DNA of 64,000 bases from Areca catechu (taxonomy: Eukaryota; Streptophyta; Magnoliopsida; Arecales; Arecaceae): positions 47,089,210 to 47,153,209 of the forward strand of contig CM038047.1 of assembly GCA_021397845.1 (NCBI GenBank), given 5' to 3'. How positions within the stretch are numbered: position 1 is the stretch's first letter; each line of letters starts with the position of its first letter. A program made the translations under genes and the position numbers. The notes beneath the pieces are model-generated. The model worked only from the letters and a program-made list of their open reading frames with translations, did no database searches and had not been told where the DNA came from. Shown piece by piece: positions 46,130 to 54,867 of this stretch.

Positions 46130-46720
46130 AGGAAAATAAAAATAGGCTTAGGCCTCCCTCGCCACTCCTTGCCCGACCAATGGGTAGGTCCTCTCATCAT
46201 TGGCACAGCGCTTGGGGTTCTGGCTCTGGATTCTACCCCCAGGATCAGATGGAGGCATTCCAGTCCCTTCTACCCGAGAGGGCGGGCGCCCGTCCTTCGG
46301 AGCCTTTTAGACCCCTGATGACAAGGGTCCAGCACTGCATCCACCACCTCGTTCTTGAAGGTCACCGATCTTGTGAACCTCGGGGTGGCTTCAGCAGCTT
46401 CATGTTAGGCCACCTCCAACAATGCCACGACGGCCGTAGCCTTCTCCATAGCGACCACGACCTGGGCCGCCCCCTCATTCGTTGCACCTGGAAGGCCTGT
46501 GGGTGGGCTACCTCCGTTGCTGAGGTGGCCACCTTTTTTGCCCTCCGAGGGCTCTCCCCCTTCTCATCCTTCGGGGTAGCTTTGAGCTTGGTGGATTTTT
46601 TCTCCAAGTCTGACACCCTCGCCTTAGCGCCAGTCGATTGCTCCTGAAGAGCCTTTACTTGGCCCTTCAATTCTTGGGCTCCCTCAGCACAGGCCAAGGG
46701 AGAGGGGTTGAAGGAGAAGA
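46130..46720 (-). pseudogene. Element C aORF fragment (coiled-coil part)
   Basis: Minus-strand frame with AEGAQELKGQVKALQEQSTGAK and DLEKKSTKLKA, matching the coiled coil of A aORF (ELEGQVKALQDQLASSQAKV, LEKRSAELD). The Transposase_28-like domain and both introns are gone; sequence upstream (to about 46930) resembles the leader region near 37925-38040 of A. Not likely to be functional. Confidence 0.65.
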
Positions 46721-47180
46721 GCATAAGGGGAAGAGCCTGGCTTACTAAGAATCCCAAACCCTGGAATAGGAGGGGGAATAAATAATAAGGAAAGGACTCA
46801 GTGGAAGCTTGGTCGCTCGTGCTCGAAGATCCTTTAAAAAGGCAAGGGGAAAGGTCCTTTGCAATAAAGCCCACCGCCCACCATCGCCTCATGCTAATCG
46901 GAGGCATGCACCTCTTCAACTCCCTGGCCAACTAGGAGTTGCCACGTATCAGCATCAGATGGCCCCGATGCTTTGGGTCAAGGGTGGTTGCTTCGGTCCA
47001 AATGAAGCATTAATGATCCCTTTATTGGAAGACCAGGCACAACGCTGCTCCATTAACATAAGAGCACAATCTTTGGAATGCGGGCGCTCGAGGCATTGAT
47101 GGCTCAAAGGATGCGCCTCTCCATGTCTGCATGATCATTACTCTCCTCGCCCTGAGTGCCATATCGTTCTTTGGGCTTGA
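46721..47180 (+). other. Element C region between aORF fragment and PPT
   Basis: About 460 bp, homologous in part to the PPT-proximal sequence of A and B (ATATCGTTCTTTGGGCTTGA). Contains CTTTTTAAAGG on the minus strand near 46835, a possible remnant of the aORF promoter. No coding support. Confidence 0.45.
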
Positions 47181-47194
47181 GAGTGGGGGGCATC
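47181..47194 (+). other. Polypurine tract of element C
   Basis: GAGTGGGGGGCATC directly before LTR start TGATGTGG. Confidence 0.75.
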
Positions 47195-49073
47195 TGATGT
47201 GGAGCATCTGCTGACATGGAGGCCATGTGGGCACTGGCTGGCAGCCGTGCGGGCAGAGAGTGCCACCTGGATGTGGTGCCTAATTGCTGCCAGGATGAGC
47301 CCTCCTGCCGAGGTCAGCTCCCGGCCGGAGTCGTGCTCATGCTGTCAAGGCAAGCCCTCCTGCCGAGGTCAGCTCCCGGCCAGAGTCATGCCCATGCATT
47401 CAAGGCAAGCCATCCTGCTGAGGTCAGCTCATAGCTGGAGTCTTGCTCATGCTACCAAGGCGAGCCCTCTTACGGAGGTCAGCTCCCAACTGGAGTCGTG
47501 CTCATGCTACCAAGATGAGCCCTCTTGTCGAGGTCAGCTCCTGATCGGAGTTGTGCTTATGCTACCAAGGCGAGCCTTTCTATCGAGGTCAGCTCTCGGC
47601 CGGAGTCATGCTCATGCTGCCAAGGCGAGCCCTCCTGCTGAGGTCAGCTTTCGACCGGAGTCGTGCTCATGCTGCCAAGGTGAGCCCTCCTACCGAGGTC
47701 AGCTCCCGACCAGAGTCATACTCATGCTATCAAGGCGAGCCCTCCTGCCAAGGTCAGCTCCCGACCGGAGTAATTCTCATGCTGCCAAGATGAGCCCTCT
47801 TGCCAAGGTTAGCTCCCAGCTGGAATCGTGCTCATGCTATCAAGGTGAGCCCTTCTGCCGACGTCAGCTCCCAGCCGGGGTCATGCTTATAGGGTGAGCC
47901 CTCCGTTTGAGGCCATCTCCCGGCCAGGGTCAAGCTTATACTTCCTGAGGTGGGGCTCCTAAAGTGGTCCCCTTCCCTGCCTTATGGAGGACAGAATTCC
48001 TGCCAGCAATGAAGGAGGGGAGGATCATCAAAAATTCAAATCACAGTAAGGGGAGCCCCCGTCCACCTGCAACCTCTAGGAGGTGGCGCATGCCCCACCA
48101 TTAATTCAAGCTCTGCAATGTGCCACTCGCATGCTCTGCACAAGGCATGCTCCTTCAGGCCCCAGATCCTGTAGCATGCCGCCATGTTGATGATCGTGCA
48201 ACCGGGAGCCTTAACCCTCGTGATACAAAACTTGAACCTTCCTAAGTAAAGTATTTCATCATGGCCACAGGCCCTGCGATGCTCCGACGGTTCTTCCGGG
48301 AATAGAAATATCCCACCATGGCTTGGGGCTTAATGGCACGATGCCCACCCCTCCCATGGGGAACTACACCATCGAAGGGACAAGCTCTATGCCACGCCGG
48401 CAAGCAACCCCCAATAAAAGGACCTCCCTCAAAGGATCGGTCCGAATGGGGAAGGACGGCAGGCTACGGAAAGACCCTCTCCAAATGGGGCATTAGGAAA
48501 AGGACATTTGAGGGAAGCCCCTGATTTGGTTTGGGCCATGTATCTCACATAAAACAGAAGAAAGAATTTCCAAGAGGGGGGGAAGGCAATCGATAAGAAA
48601 CAGAGAGCTAACGGGCAAGGAACTAGCCCAAAGTACCTCCCAAGCTCTCTAATTTCAACTCCACCTCGTCTTTACATCTCAATTCAATCTTTCACCCTCT
48701 ACGGATGGAGAGTCTCTAAGCTCTCCGCCATAGAGGTTCTGTTCTCCTAGATCATCCCACTGACTTGATCGTCGAAGTGTCCCCGCCGGAATCCCTGACC
48801 TGGGTCTTCTTATTTTTGTAGAGCCTTCGGACCAAGCAGTCGATCTGGAGAGGAGAGGCGCATTCGCCACTCGACGGAGCTACGGGCCAAGCTGAGACCG
48901 AAGAGCTCCCACAGTGGTGGCCATCTTAGACCGGGTGCACGCGGAAGATGCTTGCTGGGAGAACCGCCTGCCGGCACCATGCAAGAGTCGCAGGCAACGA
49001 TGGACCATTGGCGAGAAAGCCACCACCCGATACCATGCAAGAGCTATAGGCCACCATGATCCAGGCGGCAACA
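47195..49073 (+). repeat. Element C 3' LTR
   Basis: TGATGTGGAGCATCTGC... to GGCGGCAACA, 1,879 bp, with about 11-12 copies of the 55-bp repeat (47286-47935) against 14-15 in the 5' LTR. It includes the uninterrupted site of the SIRE-like insertion. TSD CCAGC follows. Confidence 0.88.
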
Positions 49074-49078
49074 CCAGC

Positions 49079-49481
49079 AAACTAGAATTCCATATGTCCA
49101 AGCTAACCTAACCCAATAATACCAGACCAATAACAATATCAAACCAAAATCAAAACCTAGGTTTCAACCAAACCACCAATACCAGTCAAACCAATCTTAC
49201 TGTCCTAACCCAAACAAGTTTAAACCCAAGGATAAAACATTTAAAGCTAATAATATTAGATCCAACAAGCCCGTCTAAGCTGCAATTGAAAGGTTCTGTT
49301 TTATATATGGAAAGATAAACCATCTTGCAAGAGACTGCTTTAATCAAAAGAAGGAGCCTCTCTGCAAACCTTCTATTTCCTCCAGACCTCAAGCCCATGT
49401 AGTTGAAGGTCCAGAAGACTCCACCTTTAGGCCAGTAAGCTTAAACCCTGAAATTAATATTACTTCTTTCAACGTTGATTA
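49079..49481 (+). pseudogene. gag: Element D gag C-terminal part with zinc knuckle
   Basis: Asn/Gln-rich stretch rich in NQ-type codons, then the CCHC-like CFIYGKINHLARDCFNQKK near 49290-49345 (second Cys replaced). Continues the gag frame broken by element C at the CCAGC site. Confidence 0.75.
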
Positions 49482-51757
49482 ATGATTAGATTCATGAGCT
49501 AATATTCATATTTGTTTTGATCACTTCTAGTTCACTACTTTTCAAGACTCAAGTGGAGGAGGTGTGACCCTAGGGAACAACATAGCCACCAGGATCATGC
49601 GACAAGGTCGAGTCAACCTGAAGATGATATTAGAAAAAGTTCTCACCCTGACGGATGTGTTACATGTTCTAGATCTTATAAAGAACCTTGCTAATAGATC
49701 TCAGCTGGTCAGAGGGGATACAAAATTATCCTTGATTGTAATAAAGTTGTAACTAAGAATAATGCTTTCATAGAAAAAGGATTTGTAAGTGAATGCTTAT
49801 TCAAACTGAATGTAATAAATTCTTTCATTAATAAAATTGAGAATCAAATTTATTTTATAAATAAGTCTAAACAAAATTTGTGGCATGATAGATTAGGTCA
49901 TGTACACTTAGAAAATATTAAACATATGATGGAATTAAAACTAATTCCTAAATCAAACTTAAATTTATCTAAGTATGAAATATGTGCTGAATCTAAACAA
50001 CCAAGAAAACTATTCAAATCTAAAAATAAAATTTTTTAAAATATTGCTACTATTATCTAATTAAATCTAAAAATAAAATTTGTAATAATTTAAAATTTAT
50101 AAGAGTGAAATAGAAAATCAACAAGAAAAGAAAAATTAAAATTCTTAGGTTTGATAGAGGAGGGGAGTATATCTCGAATGAATTCTTCCAATTCTATCAA
50201 GATCATGGTATAATTTATCAAGTGACTGCTCCTTACTTTCCACAGTCCAATGGTGTAGCTGAGTGAAAAAACCATATCCTCATGGATATGATAAGTGCTA
50301 TGCTTATCAACTTCGGTTTACCCGATAACTTATGGAAAAAACTCTTCTATCTTCTTGCTTTATCCTAAATAAGATATCTATTAAGGATAGTGGTAAAACT
50401 CCTTATGAACTTTGAAAAGAAAAGACTCAACCTAGATTTTCTCAAAGTGTGGGGTGCCTAGCTAAGGTTAATTCCCTGAACCCAAAAAAAGAAAACTAGA
50501 ATCTAAGCCCATAGATGCTGTATTTATAGGCTATGCCCAAAATAGCAATGCCTATAGACTTTTAGTAATAAAATCAAAAGTTAGTGATATAGCAGACAAT
50601 TCAATCTTAGAAGTTAGAGATGCCTCTTTCTTCAAGGATATATTTCTTTTTAAGACTAAAATTTTTAGACCCCTAGAATGTAAACTATCTTTTTCTAGAG
50701 CTATAGAATTAAAACTAAACATCAAATCTGAATTAAGAAGTAAAAATATGATAAATATATATGTTATAAAAGATAGATAATGGATTTTATAATATTATAT
50801 TTATATATAGATGATATATTATTATTATTTGGAATATTAATAAAAATAATTTAAGAAATTAAAAGTTATTTATCAAATAATTTTGATATGAAAGACTTAA
50901 GAGAAGTTGATGTAATTTTAGAAATGAAGTTTAAAAAAGTAGATAGTGGAATGGCAATAAATCTAGCACACTTAATAGAAAAAATGCTTAAAAAAATTGA
51001 ATATTTTGATTTAAATCCCATCTCTATCCTTTATGATCATAGCTCTCACTTAATTAAAAATATAGAAGAACCTGTTAATCAATTAGGATATTTTCAAAGG
51101 ATAGGATCCCAATTATATATTTCAAATAAAATCCATCTAGATATAGTTTATGTAGTAGGCAAACTAAGTAGGTATGTTAGTAATCCTAGTAAAGAATATT
51201 GAAAAGTTCTAGAAAGAATCTTTGGGTATCTTAAGGGAACCTTATATTATACTTCAGCATATTCTAGTTATCCAGAAATACTTGAGGGTTATAATAATAT
51301 CGATTGGATAACAGATAACTTAGATGTTAAGTCCACCAGTGGGTATCTCTTCTTATTTGGAGGAGCTGTAGTATCTTGGAACTCTTGTAAATAAATAATA
51401 ATCACTAAAAGTATATTGGAATCTGAATTAATTGCTCTTGACACTGCATGTACTGAAGCATAATGGTTAAACGACTTGATAAATGATATAATAGTTTTTT
51501 CATCGAAAATTTCAAAAAATTTTTTAAATTATGATTATAGAGCTCTAATTGATCTGTTAAATCAACAGATAACTAATAAAATGATGAATAATCATATCCT
51601 GATCAGGTATAAAGCCATAAGAAATAAAATAAAAGAAATGATATCACTATAATTTATAAGATCAAAAAATAATTTGGCAGATCTTTTGATTAAAGACCTT
51701 TTAAAGACTGCGGTATCTGAGATATCGAGGGGGATGGAGCTTAAGTCCATATATTAG
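49482..51757 (+). pseudogene. pol: Element D pol remnant, truncated
   Basis: Copia pol with large losses. Protease-like region LGNNIATRIMRQGRV (about 49570). GAG-pre-integrase WHDRLGHVHLENIKHMMELK (about 49880). Only the second half of the integrase core: GRGEYISNEFFQF...PQSNGVAE near 50155-50265. RT lacks its N-terminal half and resumes near 50790 with YIDDILLL and DMKDLREVDVIL. RNase H about 51290-51720 with STSGYLFLFGGAVVSW, LESELIAL and KNNLADLLIKDL. Many stops. The order integrase-RT-RNase H confirms copia. AT-rich codon choice contrasts with the GC-rich Tat elements inserted in it. Confidence 0.82.
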
Positions 51758-52244
51758 GCCCCAAAGTGGATCCCTATCGTCATATTAACCCCATGATTAA
51801 GATTCAAAAGGAAACAATATCTGAGATGACGTTTGGGAGCACCGATTTGGAGTCTGTATTTATCTTATCCCTATAGTATGTACTTTATTATGATGATTAG
51901 GTTAAGCATAGCTCTTAATAGTTCCAAGACTATGAGTTCAGTGAGATACGATTCTGTTGCATGTATCTTAGAGGATCTACCTTAGTAAAAGTAGTCATGA
52001 GGCCGTGACTTTGGGACCAGGACGAATCTCTAGTAACTCTCATGAAAATCAAGACAAGCATATGGCCTAGATAGCATTACCCCACATTATGATCAACTTA
52101 TTTTTATACTGTGTATATTTTATACTAAATGTAAGTTCAAATGTAGAAGGTACTTGCACTAAGCACAGTAAAAGTTTAAAGATCTCTTATTTTTAAATTA
52201 TTTATCGAGTTTAATACTATTAAATTTTAATTTTTATGGAAGAT
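51758..52244 (+). other. Element D 3' non-coding region
   Basis: About 490 bp between the RNase H end and the 3' LTR; contains TTTATGGAAGATTA, a decayed PPT. No gene seen. Confidence 0.5.
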
Positions 52245-52432
52245 TATTGATTGGAAAGGAACCAAATCTTCTTTAAAACAGTGGTTTTATCCATCTTCCA
52301 AGCTAGACTCCTAATCTTATTCTGTTATATTTTAAATTATTTTGTTATACCAAATTTATTCTACTATGTACATCATAAAAAAAATATTTTTAAGTATATA
52401 TATATATATATAATTATATATTAAAAATAATA
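52245..52432 (+). repeat. Element D 3' LTR, shortened
   Basis: Begins TATTGATTGGAAAGG and shares CATCTTCCAAGC/CATCTCCTAGATC and TTATTCTGTTATATTTTAAA with 39500-39590. About 450 bp of U3 are missing relative to the 5' LTR. A (TA)n run lies at 52396-52412. Confidence 0.6.
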
Positions 52433-53830
52433 ACTCGCACCAGATTGGTTGAGAGAGAACTGTCCTGTCTAGAAGAATCTACTTTCTGTGAGTGGATTGA
52501 AGATTCCTCCACGCTGTGAAGGTGATCTTGGGTGATGCTTCTTGCAAATTCACCATCAATATAGTAGATGCTCGAGCAGCCACCCCCCGCCATCAAACAT
52601 TGTGCGCAGGTTCGACCAGGAGTGGCTGACATGGACATCTCTTCTAGAAGCGGGTCTACTTGATAACCATCATGGAGGTTCTTCTTTTGCCATCCTCAAT
52701 GAGCAAACGCAACCGAAAGCACAGAGAAGTGAGCTTGGGAGAGCCATTGAACTCTCTTGCCATGCATGGGACCTAAAGGTTTTGTTGACCCTGATAAGGG
52801 GTTGCCAGAGTTGGTAGAAGCTTCGAACAAGCCGAGATTGACTTGGACTGAAATCATGTCGGCGTTGGATAGGGTCCGCGAGAATGTCTCAAAAAATGAT
52901 CCCGAAAATAAGCCATCCCCTACTCCACCTTCCGTGGAGGCTGTGGCTCCTCGGCCCCTGACTACCTCCAACAAGCAAGTGGGGCAGTTGTGAAGCCGAT
53001 CAGAGAAGAGGTTTTGGATTGCTAGACCGAACCTAGTTCACTTTCAAAAGGTGAGCCAAACAAAGATAGGAAATAAAAATCGAAAGCAAGCAACATGGGG
53101 CTCGAGAATGGCAGGATTGTGGCTAACCTCATTTACTTTGATAGCACCATATCCCTTGCTATACTTGAAGATGACCCAAGACCAACTGCTTTGGGTGCTG
53201 CCTCCCCTTAGCATCAGCTAGAGGAATTGATCTCATTCAATGTTATTTTGGAGATGTTGTATGCCATGGCCGACGTTGAAAAAAAAAGGTGTTCAGACTT
53301 CAAGAAAAAGGATGAATTGAAGGAAATGGAAGCAGGTCGGACTTCTCCAACCGAAGAAAAGGAACAGACACTCGTGGTCAATGTGGAGGATGACGTGGAT
53401 GTTGAAAAGGACATGGATGCGGTCATAGGGACACCTGCAATTAATTCAGGAAATCTTGTCATTGATAGCCATGTTAAAGTGGTGGATGTGATGATTTTGG
53501 CTTCGATAGAACTTGTGGCTCATGTAGTCTCTCCATTGGCTAACCTTTGGACTTGAAAGCCCACCAGAGTGAAAGCCATTGGAGCAATCTAGGAAGCTAC
53601 TCTGAAGCCGGTGCCGGCTAGAAGATGCAAGAAGGAGAACAAGGAAGCCGAAGGAAATATTGACCAAGCTCTTCCTCTGAATTCCGTCCCACACAAGCTG
53701 CTGCTTGAATGGGGGAAGGCCCGTGGTCTCTTCTCCAAACTCCAATGAAGATATCTCCAAGGAGATGGTGAGCACTTTGCTTGACCTAGAAAGGGAGAAG
53801 GTAGGGGTGCAGGTGAAGTGAATATGCTGA
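52433..53830 (+). pseudogene. Probable LINE 5' part (ORF1-like region), uncertain
   Basis: Patchwork of short frames with no firm family match: PRLTWTEIMSALDRVRENVS (about 52840), a Lys/Glu-rich stretch CSDFKKKDELKEME (about 53290), and an Arg/Lys-rich VPARRCKKENKEAEG (about 53610). The region precedes a recognisable LINE ORF2 start at 54250 in the same orientation, which is why I read it as ORF1 and 5' sequence. It could also be a decayed host gene. Confidence 0.35.
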
Positions 53831-54249
53831 AGGTTGTGACCTTGTTATCGGTAAATCTAGCATCATGAAGTCTCCTTTATATGTGTTCTGGTTTCTACGT
53901 TAGCTTTTTTATTTGTGGCTGTTTTTTATTTTTCTTCAATTATGGGGGTTGGTATCTGTTAGCATCGAAGAGTGTTTTTGATGGTTGTAAGCTTGTTTTT
54001 ATGTTGGATTTTGCTAAGTTGGCACCCCAGCAAGAATTGTATGGCAATGGGATGATGAACTCTCTTTTTCGTCTCATTCATGGGTGTTTGTTTCTGTGAA
54101 GTTTGCTTGTTATATGGATTAATGAAGCTGCGATCTTTATTAATTGTTTGTCCAGTGTGTGAATGAATGCCGTAATTGGTCTTTGCTGACTGAGAATTTT
54201 ATCTTGCCACTTTTTCTTTGCTACACTCCAAGGTTGTACTGTAAAATGC
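53831..54249 (+). other. Spacer before LINE ORF2
   Basis: T-rich sequence with a 72-codon open frame (53881-54099) that matches nothing I recognise. Probably LINE inter-ORF or decayed sequence. Confidence 0.35.
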
Positions 54250-54630
54250 CATGACAATTGGAAGCTAGAATATCAAGGGATTTGGGGCAAGGGGTAAGAA
54301 GAAAGCTGTGAGGGACCTCATCTACTCTTCTTCTTGTGATATTTTACTTCTATAAGAATCTAAGGTGATTGCACCTTCTCAAGCTTATCTAAGAGCTCTG
54401 GATGGAAGCAGATTGGATGGCTAGGCTTGTCTTGATTTAGATGGATTATCAGGGAGAATTTTAGTTTGATAGAATTCACTGTTGTTTACTGCCAAGAATG
54501 TGCTTAAGAGAACGTTCTCTCTGTCAGTAGAGCTATTCTGCATCAAACTTCGGAGGAACCAATTGGCAACAATAGTTTATGGACCCAATGAGAGACATTC
54601 GAGAGAAGCCTTCTCTCAGGAATTGATTAA
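54250..54630 (+). pseudogene. L1-type LINE ORF2, endonuclease N-terminus
   Basis: Reads MTIGS, then NIKGFGARGKKKAVRDLIYS, CDILLL and ESKV, the signature start of plant L1 endonuclease (usually a Trp-Asn-x-Arg-Gly-Leu-Gly motif followed by LLQESK; here the Trp and Gln codons are stops). Continues to QLATIVYGPNERHSREAFSQ and is cut at 54630 by copia element E; the 3' side lies outside the window. Stops near 54268, 54352, 54423 and 54463. Confidence 0.75.
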
Positions 54631-54860
54631 TGTTAGAAAACTTTTGTATGGACCAGTTGAATTAGAGAAGAAAAAAATATAAATTTTTTATTAATATTTT
54701 ATATCATTGTCTTAGGGGTCATATCCATTTTATACAGGATTCATATTCTTCTTCGAAGGAAGGTAATGACCAATAATCCCAACAAGGAATGGCTTAATAA
54801 GGAATTGCTTCATAAGGAAGGGTCTCAAATGGAAACAAAGACCGGGCTAGGCTGTCCACA
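54631..54860 (-). repeat. Element E 3' LTR
   Basis: In element orientation TGTGGACAGCC to TTTTCTAACA, 230 bp, following PPT AAGGGGAG (54861-54868). It interrupts the LINE frame; the 5-bp left flank is ATTAA. Confidence 0.75.
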
Positions 54861-54867
54861 CTCCCCT

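Larger units (their letters stand above)
40717..49073 (+). mobile_element. Tat-lineage deletion derivative C
   Basis: LTRs 40717-44286 (with a 1.53 kb solo LTR inside) and 47195-49073, perfect TSD CCAGC, PBS and PPT of the same type as A. The internal region is only 2.9 kb: a gag N-terminal scrap, satellite spacer and part of the aORF; pol is absent. It is a non-autonomous member of the A/B family that must have used enzymes from an intact relative. Confidence 0.88.
4664..52432 (+). mobile_element. Ty1/copia element D, host of the nested complex
   Basis: Outermost element of the central nest. Its parts are LTR pieces 4664-4825 and 39173-39666, leader, gag part 40139-40711, gag end 49079-49481, pol remnant 49482-51757 and a shortened 3' LTR 52245-52432. 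The two LTR starts align (TGTTGACCGGACA against TATTGATTGGAAA), and the LTR tails share TTATTCTGTTATATTTTAAA. Gypsy element A (4826-39167) sits in the 5' LTR and C (40717-49073) in gag, each flanked by a perfect 5-bp TSD. Flanks GCTAG (left) and about ACTCG (right) could be a decayed TSD. D is the oldest layer: many stops, and large deletions in integrase and RT. Confidence 0.75.

Noticed and set aside
47199..47897. 232-codon frame and similar repetitive frames at 40671-41652
   Set aside because: Read-through of the 55-bp tandem repeat (the unit gives Ser/Arg/Gly-rich repeats); no start context or domain.
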